Positions 27,692 to 36,640 of a DNA stretch of 64,000 nucleotides are shown piece after piece. The position numbers were made by a program, and so were the translations under genes. The notes under the pieces are model-generated. The model was not told where the DNA came from, did not search any database, and saw only the letters and a program-made list of their open reading frames with translations. This stretch comes from Aegicerativicinus sediminis. GTDB lineage: Bacteria; Bacteroidota; Bacteroidia; Flavobacteriales; Flavobacteriaceae. The DNA lies in contig NZ_CP064295.1 of the NCBI RefSeq assembly GCF_015476115.1, positions 186,001 through 250,000 on the forward strand, given 5' to 3'. Numbering within the stretch: position 1 is the stretch's first letter; the number at the start of each line of letters is the position of its first letter.

Positions 27692-29542
27692 TCACAGCTT
27701 AAATTGTTTTTCAATATCTCCCAAGGCCATTGTTATAAATATAGGCTTATTAAAGGGTGATAATGAAGGTTCTTTACATGCGAACAATCGGTTAACCAAA
27801 TCTTCTTGCTCTAATGCAGACAAAGACTGACCTGTTTTTATTGCTAAACTTTTGGATAGGGACTTGGAAACCATGTCGTGGGTCCCAAAATTTGTATCTG
27901 GTATTTCCTGGGTTACATCGGAAATTAAATCTTCTATAATTGTTAAAACCTCACTCTCCGGAACTCCTATCGGCACACCAGTTACTTCAATCTTAGAATC
28001 TGAAACAGAGCTATACAATAATCCCGCATGAGCAAGATCCTCCTTTATAGTATCGAGAACCGAAAATTCTTTTCTAGTAAATTCTAAGGTTATAGGAAAA
28101 AGCAATTGTTGACTCACCGATGCCTTTGTCGTTAACTGTTTTAAATATTCTTCGTAAAGTATGCGTTGATGGGCTCGATTTTGGTCGATAATCAACATGC
28201 CTGATTTTAAGGCAGTAATAACGTATTTGGTAAAAATCTGGTAGGTTTTAATTTGAACCTCTGTGTGGTCTTCCCCAAAAATTTTAGAATGCTTAAAATC
28301 CTGTTCTATTCCAATTACAGCACTCTCAGCATCACCTTTAGGTTCCAACTCTAAATCCACGTAAAGACTCTCCCATGATTCTTTTTGTTTGCTTCTGAAA
28401 TTCGTAATGCCACTAGACCGATATTTTGTTTCTTCTTGAAAGGGATTAAAGTTCCTATCTACCTCAACAGTTGGCCATGTAACGGGTTTATCTTTATAAT
28501 TATAAGGTGTGTCTAACTGGCTGTCTCTATCAAAATCTAATACAGGTGCAACATTGTATTGGCCCAAAGAATGCTTAACTGCTGCCCTAATCAATGCGTA
28601 TAGCGAATGTTCATCATCAAATTTTATTTCAGTTTTGGTCGGATGAATATTAATGTCGATTGATTTTGGATCCACTTTAAATTTCAGAAAATATCCAGGC
28701 TGATATCCATCTTTTATAAGTCCTTCAAATGCTGACTTTACTGCATGATGTAAATATGGACTTTTAATGAATCTGTCATTCACAAAAAAATACTGATCAT
28801 TCTTTCCCTTTTTGGAAAATTCCGGCTTCAAAACAAAACCATCAATATCTACTAGTTCCGTCGCTTCATTGACCGGTACCAATTTTTCATTCATCTTAAA
28901 CCCAAATAGGTTGACTATTCTTTGCCTAAAATTAGAGCTAGGTGTACTAAACATTTCAGTACCATTATGCCACATGGAAAATGCCACATTTGGATGCGCA
29001 AGAGCTACCCTATGAAATTCATCAATGACATGCCGTAATTCTACCGTATCCGATTTAAGGAAATTTCGTCTAGCTGGTATATTGAAGAAAAGATGTTTTA
29101 CAGAGATTGCAGTACCTTTTGGTACAACTGATGCTTCTTGGGATTTCACCTCACTACCTTCCATAATAACGGTGGTTCCCAATTCTTTTCCGTCAGTTTT
29201 TGTTTGAAGTTCGACATGTGCAATTGCTCCAATACTTGCCAGTGCTTCTCCTCGAAAACCCTTGGTATGTATACCGAATAAATCCTCTGCAGAACGAATT
29301 TTTGAAGTTGCATGACGCTCAAAACACAAGCGAGCATCTGTAACGCTCATACCCATACCATCATCTATAACTTGAACGAGAGTTTTTCCTGCATCCTTTA
29401 TAACCAATTTAATATAGGTCGCGCCTGCATCTATAGAATTTTCCAACAATTCCTTAACTACAGAAGCTGGACGTTGTACAACTTCTCCAGCAGCAATTTG
29501 GTTGGCCACGTGATCTGGAAGTAACTCAATAATATCTGCCAT
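27692..29542 (-). CDS. mutL: DNA mismatch repair protein MutL
   Basis: This 616-residue protein has the GHKL ATPase N-terminus (ENSIDAGAT, DDGMGM, TKGFRGEAL) and the transducer region (FFNIPARRNFLKS, IHPTK). A C-terminal dimerisation domain includes GVPIGVP and ends SLSPFNKPIFITM. It couples MutS mismatch recognition to strand incision. The ATG overlaps the stop of the small upstream gene (TGATG). Confidence 0.96.
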   Translation of the reverse strand: MADIIELLPDHVANQIAAGEVVQRPASVVKELLENSIDAGATYIKLVIKDAGKTLVQVIDDGMGMSVTDARLCFERHATSKIRSAEDLFGIHTKGFRGEALASIGAIAHVELQTKTDGKELGTTVIMEGSEVKSQEASVVPKGTAISVKHLFFNIPARRNFLKSDTVELRHVIDEFHRVALAHPNVAFSMWHNGTEMFSTPSSNFRQRIVNLFGFKMNEKLVPVNEATELVDIDGFVLKPEFSKKGKNDQYFFVNDRFIKSPYLHHAVKSAFEGLIKDGYQPGYFLKFKVDPKSIDINIHPTKTEIKFDDEHSLYALIRAAVKHSLGQYNVAPVLDFDRDSQLDTPYNYKDKPVTWPTVEVDRNFNPFQEETKYRSSGITNFRSKQKESWESLYVDLELEPKGDAESAVIGIEQDFKHSKIFGEDHTEVQIKTYQIFTKYVITALKSGMLIIDQNRAHQRILYEEYLKQLTTKASVSQQLLFPITLEFTRKEFSVLDTIKEDLAHAGLLYSSVSDSKIEVTGVPIGVPESEVLTIIEDLISDVTQEIPDTNFGTHDMVSKSLSKSLAIKTGQSLSALEQEDLVNRLFACKEPSLSPFNKPIFITMALGDIEKQFKL

Positions 29543-29829
29543 CAGCGATCTGCGAAGAATATTGAAAGATCAAATTCAATGAAAATCAAGAATAAAAGTA
29601 TAAGTACGGCAATTATTATTAAAACCCTACGATTTGCACCAGTCTCATCTGGAACACTATTATAGTCATCTAGTGCGTTATTGATTTTCGTTTTTAATCC
29701 AGAATTAGAACCTGCAGTAACCCTAAAATCGTCAAACTTATGTTTTATCTCAAATGGATTACCCTCGCCCTTATAATGACGTGGGACATAATTGAACTTC
29801 TTGTTAGTACGCTTACCAAAAATACCCAT
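29542..29829 (-). CDS. Small membrane protein, KFNYVPRHYK type
   Basis: This is a 95-residue protein with a basic N-terminus (MGIFGKRTNKKFNYVPRHYK), a hydrophilic middle and a C-terminal membrane helix (about residues 70-90). Homologues are sometimes labelled riboflavin synthase subunit beta, perhaps because ribH is adjacent; nothing here resembles riboflavin enzymes. It is paralogous to the next gene upstream through the KxFNYVPR motif. It overlaps mutL by one base. The function is unknown. Confidence 0.82.
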   Translation of the reverse strand: MGIFGKRTNKKFNYVPRHYKGEGNPFEIKHKFDDFRVTAGSNSGLKTKINNALDDYNSVPDETGANRRVLIIIAVLILLFLIFIEFDLSIFFADR

Positions 29830-29834
29830 AATAC

Positions 29835-30050
29835 TTACATTTCATAATTACATAATACCATCCAAAGCACAATTACCATACCCAAAATAATCATGAATAC
29901 AATTAAAGGGGATTGGCTTTTTGCCTTTCGTTTATGGGATGCCCGAACCGATTGCCATTCTTCCTTAATAGAATGGTCCTCCTTAGAATCATCTTTAAGG
30001 CTTCTAGGTACGTAATTAAATCGTTTATGTTTTTTCTGCCTAAAAAGCAT
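29835..30050 (-). CDS. Small membrane protein, KRFNYVPR paralogue
   Basis: I start this at the ATG at 30050 (MLFRQKKHKRFNYVPR); a TTG reading would add five residues. The 71-residue product has the same plan as its neighbour: a basic start, KRFNYVPR, a charged linker, and one C-terminal membrane helix (SPLIVFMIILGMVIVLWMVL). The gap to the neighbour is 4 nt after its stop. A -7 element TACATTTG lies 27 bp upstream. The function is unknown. Confidence 0.8.
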   Translation of the reverse strand: MLFRQKKHKRFNYVPRSLKDDSKEDHSIKEEWQSVRASHKRKAKSQSPLIVFMIILGMVIVLWMVLCNYEM

Positions 30051-30076
30051 GTTACGGAGGTACAATCGATAACGTT

Positions 30077-30084
30077 CAAATGTA
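30077..30084 (-). promoter_or_regulatory. -7 element upstream of the small-protein/mutL run
   Basis: TACATTTG on the - strand is an exact match to TAnnTTTG. It lies in the 99-bp gap between ribH and the small membrane protein genes and could start a transcript through mutL and the rhomboids. No clear -33 TTG was found. Confidence 0.4.
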
Positions 30085-30149
30085 CTTAAAAATCCTAGGA
30101 ATTACCGAAGACTCCTGCTAAAAAATGTTAACAGATGATGGGTTAAGAA

Positions 30150-30632
30150 CTATGAATTCTTTATTGCTGCCATCTTAATTGCCGCAATTGCAGCTTCCGT
30201 GCCTTTGTTTCCGTGAATACCACCAGACCTATCTATTGCCTGCTGTAAATTGTCATCCGTTAATACACAGAAAATCACAGGAACATCGTTAAGAATATTA
30301 AGGTCTTTTATACCTTGAGAGACCGCCTCACACACAAAGGTGAAATGTTCCGTTTCTCCCCTTATTACACTGCCAATAGCAATAACGGCATCTACATTTC
30401 TTTGCTGTAATTTTTTACTACCATATACCAGCTCAAAGCTTCCGGGTACCTTAATAATTTCAATATTGCTATCTAATGCTCCACAATCTATTAAGGCTGA
30501 TGTTGCACCATCTAATAATGCACAAGTAATAGAGTCGTTCCATTCTGAAACAACAATCCCAAACCGAAAATTTTTCGCGTTTGGGATTGCATTTTTATCG
30601 TAATGTGATAAGTTGGTAGATGCGGTAGCCAT
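30150..30632 (-). CDS. ribH: 6,7-dimethyl-8-ribityllumazine synthase
   Basis: This 160-residue protein is lumazine synthase: FGIVVSEWNDSIT, KVPGSFELVYGSKKL, AIGSVIRGETEHF, and HGNKGTEAAIAAIKMA at the C-terminus. It condenses the ribityl-aminouracil with dihydroxybutanone phosphate, the penultimate step of riboflavin synthesis, usually as a 60-mer capsid. It begins one nt after the TPR gene. Confidence 0.96.
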   Translation of the reverse strand: MATASTNLSHYDKNAIPNAKNFRFGIVVSEWNDSITCALLDGATSALIDCGALDSNIEIIKVPGSFELVYGSKKLQQRNVDAVIAIGSVIRGETEHFTFVCEAVSQGIKDLNILNDVPVIFCVLTDDNLQQAIDRSGGIHGNKGTEAAIAAIKMAAIKNS

Positions 30633-30633
30633 A

Positions 30634-31401
30634 TTACTCTACGCTTGCTTCTGCCCTTCCTATATATACCTCAACGTTAGTAGCCTCATTAGAGTCTGGG
30701 TATTCCTCCTCAATGCGCTTGTAGTAATCTAATGCTTTTTTTGAATCGCCAAGTTTATAAGCAACATTTGCAGCTTTAAACAAATATAAAGGTGCTGTAA
30801 AATCATTTTTTGAAGCCTTAAAAGCTTCTTCATAATATCCCAATGCGTCTTCTGGCTGGTTTAACTGAATAAAGGCATCTCCAATTCCACCTTTGGCAAT
30901 TGGCTTTAACATCATATCATCTGAAGAAAATGCACTTAAATATTCTATTGCCTTTTGGTAATCTCTCAATTTCAAATAAGCCATTCCTGCATAATAATTA
31001 GCCAAATTTCCGGCAGGTGTAGAACCATATTCATCGGCTATATCAACAAAACCGAATTTACCTTCGGCTCCATTCAATGCCAAAGTATATAAAGAATCTT
31101 TATTGGAAGAAGTTTCTGCTTCCTCAAAATATTGCTTGGCAGTAAACATTTCATTCATTCCTTCGGTTGTTTTCGGACCAATAATGAATTCAGTGTATCC
31201 CAAATAGCCTAATACTATTACCGCTATGGCACCGACAACGCCGTAGATGATGTTTTGGTTTTTAACTACCCACTCTTCAGTTTTAGAAGCAGACTCGTCT
31301 AAAGTATTAAATACTTCTGCAGTTGTTGAGTTCTCCTCAATAGATTCAATCTTTTCCGCTTTAGTAGTCGGCTTCCCTCCTCTTTTCTTATATGTTGCCA
31401 T
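30634..31401 (-). CDS. TPR-repeat membrane-anchored protein
   Basis: This is a 255-residue protein. A hydrophilic N-terminus (about 45 residues) is followed by one membrane helix (about residues 53-72, IIYGVVGAIAVIVLGYLGY), then TPR units such as GNLANYYAGMAYLKLRDYQK, AKGGIGDAFIQLNQPEDALG and AANVAYKLGDSKKALDYYK. The C-terminal part should face the periplasm. It resembles the YfgM/tol-pal-type TPR scaffolds. It is transcribed ahead of ribH and divergently from recF. Confidence 0.85.
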   Translation of the reverse strand: MATYKKRGGKPTTKAEKIESIEENSTTAEVFNTLDESASKTEEWVVKNQNIIYGVVGAIAVIVLGYLGYTEFIIGPKTTEGMNEMFTAKQYFEEAETSSNKDSLYTLALNGAEGKFGFVDIADEYGSTPAGNLANYYAGMAYLKLRDYQKAIEYLSAFSSDDMMLKPIAKGGIGDAFIQLNQPEDALGYYEEAFKASKNDFTAPLYLFKAANVAYKLGDSKKALDYYKRIEEEYPDSNEATNVEVYIGRAEASVE

Positions 31402-31422
31402 TTATTCTCTATTTACGCGCCG

Positions 31423-31430
31423 CAAAAATA
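31423..31430 (-). promoter_or_regulatory. -7 element, probable promoter of TPR-ribH unit
   Basis: TATTTTTG on the - strand exactly matches TAnnTTTG, 21 bp before the start codon. The nearest TTG upstream is 24 nt away, which is longer than usual. Confidence 0.4.
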
Positions 31431-31534
31431 TAATTTTTATTGGTATTTAAAAGTCAAAATATTTGTTATTTTTCAATAATTTGCGAGACTTTAGAAAGTC
31501 TTATCCTCCTAAATTTCAGCAGGTAATTTCCTTT

Positions 31535-32614
31535 ATGATTTTAAAAACCCTTACGTTAATTAATTACAAAAACTTCAGTGACAACACCTTTGAATTCGAT
31601 TCAAAAATCAACTGCTTCGTGGGCGCTAATGGTATTGGCAAAACAAATGCACTAGATGCAATTTACCATTTGGCATTTGGGAAAAGCTATTTTAACCCTA
31701 TAGCCTTACAAAATATTCAGCATGGTGAGGATTTTTTTGTAGTTGATGGCATCTTTGAACGTTTGGGTAAAACCGAAAAAATCATAGTTTCCTTAAAACG
31801 TGGTCAGAAAAAAATGATTAAAAAAAATGGAAAACCCTATGAAAAATTTAGCGAGCATATAGGGTTTATTCCTGTTGTAATAATTTCTCCAGCAGACAGA
31901 GATCTAATAATTGAGGGGAGTGAAACAAGACGAAAATTCATGGACGGGGTCATTTCCCAAAGTAACTCTGTATACTTAGCCAAGCTTATAAAATATACTA
32001 AAACGGTTGGTCAACGAAATGCCTTACTCAAATACTTCGCGCTGAATAACACTTTCAATCAACAAACTTTGGAAGTCTATGATGAGCAGTTACACACTTT
32101 AGGTCATGACATTTTTGAAGAACGCAAAAAATTCTTGGAAACATTCATTCCAATTTTTAAAGAGCGATATAAAGTAATTAGTGACGGCAAGGAAAATATT
32201 AATCTTACTTATTCTAGTGATCTAGCGGTGGGCAAACTTCTCGAAATATTGAAAGAGAATCAAAATAGAGATAAACAACTTCAATATACCAGTAAAGGCA
32301 TTCATAAAGATGATTTAGATTTTCAAATTGATGATCATCCAATCAAAAAATTTGGCAGCCAAGGGCAACAAAAATCTTTTTTAATTGCCTTGAAATTGGC
32401 TCAATTCGATTTTATTAAACAACAAAGCGGTGTAACTCCAATTTTATTATTAGACGATATTTTTGATAAATTGGATGAACAACGGGTAAGCCATTTAGTG
32501 GAATTGGTAAATGAGGAACATTTTGGCCAAATCTTCATTTCAGATACCCATCCTGAACGAACAGAAACCATCGTTAAACAGATTCATCAGACCTACAAAA
32601 TGATTCAATTATGA
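31535..32614 (+). CDS. recF: DNA replication/repair protein RecF
   Basis: I use the ATG at 31535 ([14 protein letters not shown]), which gives the usual 359 residues; a TTG at 31463 would add 24 unrelated residues. The Walker A GANGIGKT lies at about residues 30-37. [19 protein letters not shown], the ABC signature-like [18 protein letters not shown] and the Walker [13 protein letters not shown] complete the SMC-like ATPase. It loads RecA at gaps with RecO and RecR. It leads a tight operon; the next gene overlaps it as ATGA. Confidence 0.95.
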   Translation: MILKTLTLINYKNFSDNTFEFDSKINCFVGANGIGKTNALDAIYHLAFGKSYFNPIALQNIQHGEDFFVVDGIFERLGKTEKIIVSLKRGQKKMIKKNGKPYEKFSEHIGFIPVVIISPADRDLIIEGSETRRKFMDGVISQSNSVYLAKLIKYTKTVGQRNALLKYFALNNTFNQQTLEVYDEQLHTLGHDIFEERKKFLETFIPIFKERYKVISDGKENINLTYSSDLAVGKLLEILKENQNRDKQLQYTSKGIHKDDLDFQIDDHPIKKFGSQGQQKSFLIALKLAQFDFIKQQSGVTPILLLDDIFDKLDEQRVSHLVELVNEEHFGQIFISDTHPERTETIVKQIHQTYKMIQL

Positions 32615-33030
32615 AAGGCCTCCTATTAATACCAATTGTATTTTTAATATCGTGTTCTACAAAACCAAGCATTGAAAACTTAACTCATTTAAATGGTTAT
32701 TGGGAAATTCAGGAAGTACAAAAACCTAACACCAGTTCATTTAAATATTCCTATAATTCCACAATCGATTATTTCGAAATAAACGATGAACTAAAAGGTT
32801 TTAGAAAAAAATTAATGCCTCAACTTGATGGGACTTTTCAGGAAAATGGCACGGCTGAAACCATAGCAATAATAACAGACCCTGAAACCTTAAAAATCAT
32901 ATATACAACCCCTTATTCCACTTGGGAGGAATCGATAATAAAGCTCAATGAAAGAGAGTTAGAATTAGTGAATACTGATAAAGTTCGTTACATTTATAAA
33001 CGCTATTCACCTTTAAATTTTAGCGAATGA
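32611..33030 (+). CDS. Small lipocalin-like lipoprotein
   Basis: This 139-residue protein has a lipoprotein signal ending FLISC (Cys15). The remainder is a beta-rich domain with [13 protein letters not shown] near the N-terminus, the usual start of small lipocalin-like Bacteroidota lipoproteins. No catalytic motif was seen. It overlaps recF and the DUF721 gene by 4 nt each (ATGA), so it is translationally coupled on both sides. The function is unknown. Confidence 0.75.
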   Translation: MKGLLLIPIVFLISCSTKPSIENLTHLNGYWEIQEVQKPNTSSFKYSYNSTIDYFEINDELKGFRKKLMPQLDGTFQENGTAETIAIITDPETLKIIYTTPYSTWEESIIKLNERELELVNTDKVRYIYKRYSPLNFSE

Positions 33031-33323
33031 CACGACAAAGTGAAGAATCGCCATTAAGTGAAATCCTTAAAAGTTTTATCAAGGAGAATCATCTAGATTC
33101 CGGACTCAATAAAGTAGAAGTTCAAGATGCTTGGAAAGAGCTAATGGGACCGGGGGTGAACAAATACACTTCAAAAATTCGATTTGAAGAACCAACCCTT
33201 TTTGTTTATTTAACCAGCAGTGTCCTAAGGGAAGAACTTAGTTATGGAAAAGAAAAGATAATTGCCATGCTAAATGAACATATAGGCATTCCTAACCTTA
33301 TTACTAAGATTGTACTTCGTTGA
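33027..33323 (+). CDS. DUF721 protein, DciA-like helicase loader
   Basis: This 98-residue protein consists of little more than the DUF721 fold (LSEILKSFIKENHLD, then VQDAWKELMGPGVNKYT and a KH-like LFVYLTSSVLREELSYGKEKI). DUF721 defines DciA, a helicase-operating protein in bacteria without DnaC or DnaI. A link to replication is strengthened by recF two genes upstream. It is shorter than proteobacterial DciA. The functional assignment is by family. Confidence 0.78.
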   Translation: MTRQSEESPLSEILKSFIKENHLDSGLNKVEVQDAWKELMGPGVNKYTSKIRFEEPTLFVYLTSSVLREELSYGKEKIIAMLNEHIGIPNLITKIVLR

Positions 33324-33326
33324 CCG

Positions 33327-35741
33327 ATGAAACTATTCAAAATACTACTTTCGTTTGCCCTTGCAGTTGCAGTTTTTTGGTTATTAAATAACAAAATAGG
33401 TACTGCACCCCCACTAGGAAAATTTTTCAATCCAAACACAGGATTCTACCAGAATGAGGCTAACATGGATTTTTATACATTACCTCAAGAACAACTTCAA
33501 GATTCTGTAAATGTCTATTATGATGAGCATCTGATCCCACACATTTTTGCTAAAACAAATCATGATTTATATTTTGCCCAGGGATATGTAACTGCACAAA
33601 ATAGGTTGTGGCAAATGGAATTCCAGACACATTCAGCAGCCGGGAGAATTTCTGAAATCATTGGTGAGGCTGCATTGGAATATGATAGAGGCCAGAGACG
33701 AAAAGGTTTGGAATTTGGGGCTGAAAAGGCATTGGAAATTATAACAAAGGACACTGAAACCACGGCATATTTAGAAGCTTATAAAGATGGGGTAAATGCA
33801 TATATAAATGGATTGTCTTCAGCCAATTACCCGATTGAATATAAATTGCTTGATTACCAGCCAGAACCTTGGACTATTAAAAAAACAGCACTATTCTTAA
33901 TGAACATGACAGATATGTTAGCTGGCAAGGACAAGGATATGGAATATACCAACGTGATAAATTTGTTGGGTAAAGAACGATTCGATTTTCTTTATCCAGA
34001 CTTTTTTGAGGGAATGGATCCGGTTATTCCACAAGGAACCGAATGGAATTTTGAAAATGTGGAAACACCAGAAGTTCCAGAAGACTACTTTTATCAGGAT
34101 ACTATTAAGGCTGTTATGGAAAAACCACATCCTGATAATGGCAGTAACAATTGGGCAGTGAGTCCAAATAAATCAAAAACGGGAAATGCCATTTTAGCAA
34201 ATGATCCCCACTTAAGCTTAAAATTACCATCCATTTGGTATATCATGCAATTACATGGGCCTAATTCTAATGCTATGGGGGCTACGCTTCCGGGTGCGTT
34301 GGGGATAATCTCAGGATTCAATACGCATATTGCTTGGGGGGAAACCAATGCTACTAGGGATGTTAGAGATTGGTACAGCATTGAATTTAAAGATCCTAAA
34401 AAAGATTTTTACAAATATGAAGGGGAATGGCTACCAACAACCAAACGGATAGAAACTATAAAAGTTAAGAACGGAAAAATATTTAATGACACAGTTGTTT
34501 ATACACATCACGGGCCAGTCGCTTATGATGATACTTTTAAGGCCGATAATCCATTAAAAGGTTATGCCTTAAAATGGACAGCCCACCTAGGTGGAAACAT
34601 GCAAAAAACATTTATTGGATTAAATGAAAGTAAAAATTATGCTGACTATGTTAAGGCCATTTCAGGTTTTGTAGCACCTGCTCAAAATTTTGTATTTGCA
34701 TCAACAGAAGGAGATATAGCAATTTGGGTTCAAGGAAAATTTCCAAATAAATGGAAGGGACAAGGAAAATTTTTAATGGACGGCAGCAAGAAATCTAACG
34801 AATGGCAAGGATTCATACCACAAGAATACAATGCTCATATTAAAAATCCAGAACGTGGTTTTGTCAGTTCCGCCAATCAAACACCTGTGGATTCCTCTTA
34901 TCCCTATTTTGTTTTTAATGATGGATATGATACTTACAGGAGCAGAGTAATTAATAACTTTTTCAATTCTAAGGACAAGTTTGATATTGATGACTTCAAA
35001 AATCTACAATCCAACAACTTCAATTTAAAAGCCAAAGAACTTATCCCAACAATGGTTAAAGCCTTAGATTCTATGGAATTAAGCGAAACAGAAAATTCCT
35101 ATTTAGAGGTTGTAAAGAATTGGGATTATTATAACAATATTGATTCTCCCGGCGCCACAATTAGCACAATTTGGGAACAAAATGTCTCTAAGCTGATGTT
35201 AGATGAGTATTTAAATTCAGAAGAGCCTATGTCGACACCTTTTGCCTTTAAAATAGTTGAGTTATTAAAATACTACTCTAACGATCCTTTGATGGACATT
35301 CAAGAAACTGAGAAAATTGAAACGGCTCCAGATTTGTTTAAACTAGCTTTTGAAAAGACCATACAAGAAGTTGAGACTTTCAAATCGGAGCATGGAACTT
35401 ATAATTGGGGTGAATATAAAGGTACTTACATAGGTCACCTATTGAGGGATTTACCAGCATTTTCTAGGTTTAATGTTCCAATAGGCGGTGATAAAAGTAT
35501 TGTGAATGCGACCTCAAAAAACCATGGAGCTTCTTGGCGCATGATAGTTGAAATGAGCACCCCACCTAAGGCTTTAGGAATCTATCCCGGAGGACAGAGC
35601 GGAAATCCAGGAAGCTCACATTATGATGATATGATAGACAGTTGGGCAAAAGGTGATTATTTAGATCTAGATTTTATTCAATCGGAAGAGGATGTTAATC
35701 CATCTTATAACATATTAACCTTAAAACCTCAAAATGAGTAG
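33327..35741 (+). CDS. Penicillin acylase-family Ntn hydrolase
   Basis: This 804-residue protein has an N-terminal membrane or signal helix (about residues 4-20). The alpha-chain region contains DEHLIPHIFAKTNHDLYFAQG. The self-cleavage site gives a beta chain starting Ser273 (G/SNNWAVS), the N-terminal nucleophile, followed by ANDPHL, which is typical of penicillin G acylases. PGGQSGNPGSSHYDD near the C-terminus is also conserved. Family members deacylate beta-lactams or acyl-homoserine lactones and unknown amides in the periplasm. It begins 3 nt after the DUF721 stop. Confidence 0.92.
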   Translation: MKLFKILLSFALAVAVFWLLNNKIGTAPPLGKFFNPNTGFYQNEANMDFYTLPQEQLQDSVNVYYDEHLIPHIFAKTNHDLYFAQGYVTAQNRLWQMEFQTHSAAGRISEIIGEAALEYDRGQRRKGLEFGAEKALEIITKDTETTAYLEAYKDGVNAYINGLSSANYPIEYKLLDYQPEPWTIKKTALFLMNMTDMLAGKDKDMEYTNVINLLGKERFDFLYPDFFEGMDPVIPQGTEWNFENVETPEVPEDYFYQDTIKAVMEKPHPDNGSNNWAVSPNKSKTGNAILANDPHLSLKLPSIWYIMQLHGPNSNAMGATLPGALGIISGFNTHIAWGETNATRDVRDWYSIEFKDPKKDFYKYEGEWLPTTKRIETIKVKNGKIFNDTVVYTHHGPVAYDDTFKADNPLKGYALKWTAHLGGNMQKTFIGLNESKNYADYVKAISGFVAPAQNFVFASTEGDIAIWVQGKFPNKWKGQGKFLMDGSKKSNEWQGFIPQEYNAHIKNPERGFVSSANQTPVDSSYPYFVFNDGYDTYRSRVINNFFNSKDKFDIDDFKNLQSNNFNLKAKELIPTMVKALDSMELSETENSYLEVVKNWDYYNNIDSPGATISTIWEQNVSKLMLDEYLNSEEPMSTPFAFKIVELLKYYSNDPLMDIQETEKIETAPDLFKLAFEKTIQEVETFKSEHGTYNWGEYKGTYIGHLLRDLPAFSRFNVPIGGDKSIVNATSKNHGASWRMIVEMSTPPKALGIYPGGQSGNPGSSHYDDMIDSWAKGDYLDLDFIQSEEDVNPSYNILTLKPQNE

Positions 35742-36084
35742 AGCGCTTCTAAATTTTGTCTCGACTTTGGTAGTCGGTTTTATATTGTCCCAATTCTTAC
35801 CTTGGTGGCATGTTATGCTCGCTGCTTTTATTATAGGCTTTGTAATTGATTTAAAAGGTGTGAAGGTGTTCCTTATTCCGTTTTTAGCAATGGGGTTGTT
35901 ATGGTTAGTTTATGGTCTTATGCTTTCCGCTCAGAATGATTTCATTTTGACCAAGAAAATTGGAGTGCTTTTTACTATTGGGGAAAGTGCTGGAGGTATT
36001 TTAGCTATTACATTTTTAATAGGCGGCCTTGCGGCTGGTGTTGCAGGCATTTTGGGTAAGCAACTTAAAACAATGATTAAATAA
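35734..36084 (+). CDS. Small multi-spanning membrane protein
   Basis: This 116-residue hydrophobic protein has about four membrane helices and few charged residues. The recognisable stretches are LSQFLPWWHVMLAAFIIGF, near the start, and a glycine-rich C-terminus. It overlaps the acylase gene by 8 nt and ends just before a strong hairpin. I cannot assign a function. Confidence 0.72.
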   Translation: MSRALLNFVSTLVVGFILSQFLPWWHVMLAAFIIGFVIDLKGVKVFLIPFLAMGLLWLVYGLMLSAQNDFILTKKIGVLFTIGESAGGILAITFLIGGLAAGVAGILGKQLKTMIK

Positions 36085-36086
36085 AA

Positions 36087-36107
36087 AACCCAGCTTAAAG
36101 CTGGGTT
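36087..36107. terminator. Bidirectional terminator between the recF operon and ndk
   Basis: AACCCAGCTT and AAGCTGGGTT form a nine- to ten-pair hairpin with a tiny loop. It lies between two convergent genes, with A-rich sequence on the left and T-containing sequence on the right, so it can serve both strands. Confidence 0.8.
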
Positions 36108-36129
36108 CAAAATTTATTCAGAAGAAATA

Positions 36130-36549
36130 TTAAAACATTTCTCTTCCTGCAAAATGGAAATTGCCTTCTATTTCAGCATTTTCATCACTATCACTACCGT
36201 GAATTGCGTTTTCACCAATAGATTTTGCATATAATTGACGGATAGTTCCTTCAGCCGCGTCTGCCGGATTTGTCGCACCAATTAAGGTTCTAAAATCTTC
36301 AACTGCATTATCTTTTTCCAAAATTGCAGCCACAATTGGCCCACGAGTCATAAATTCAACAAGCTCACCAAAAAATGGTCTCTCTTTATGAATAGCATAA
36401 AATTCACTTGCATCTCTTTTGCTCATTTGCGTGAATTTCATGGCTACGATTCTAAATCCTGCTGCGTTTATTTTTTCAAGAATTGCACCGATGTGGCCTT
36501 TTTCAACCGCATCTGGTTTAATCATTGTAAATGTTCTGTTTGTTGCCAT
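36130..36549 (-). CDS. ndk: Nucleoside diphosphate kinase
   Basis: This 139-residue protein starts [18 protein letters not shown] and has [20 protein letters not shown] and AIHGSDS, whose His is phosphorylated during gamma-phosphate transfer between nucleoside triphosphates and diphosphates. The length is normal. It is transcribed alone from a strong-looking promoter (36574-36603). Confidence 0.97.
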   Translation of the reverse strand: MATNRTFTMIKPDAVEKGHIGAILEKINAAGFRIVAMKFTQMSKRDASEFYAIHKERPFFGELVEFMTRGPIVAAILEKDNAVEDFRTLIGATNPADAAEGTIRQLYAKSIGENAIHGSDSDENAEIEGNFHFAGREMF

Positions 36550-36573
36550 TTAAAGTTGTTTTTTTTGCTCGTG

Positions 36574-36603
36574 CAAAAGTACTGCTAATCTTTATAATTA
36601 CAA
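36574..36603 (-). promoter_or_regulatory. Promoter of ndk
   Basis: On the - strand TTG (36603-36601), a 19-nt spacer and TACTTTTG (36581-36574) match the flavobacterial -33/-7 consensus exactly, 25 bp before the start codon. This is the clearest promoter in the window. Confidence 0.65.
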
Positions 36604-36640
36604 GTATGCCACTCATTAAAAAATTGTAACTTCGCAGCCT

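Noticed and set aside
29542-29829. Annotation as riboflavin synthase subunit beta
   Set aside because: The protein is a 95-residue single-helix membrane protein with no lumazine or riboflavin synthase motif; the label may be a carry-over from the neighbouring ribH.
32761-32772. ACAATCGATTAT, resembling the LacI-type palindrome
   Set aside because: It is inside a lipoprotein coding region and lacks the TTG(T/C) right half.
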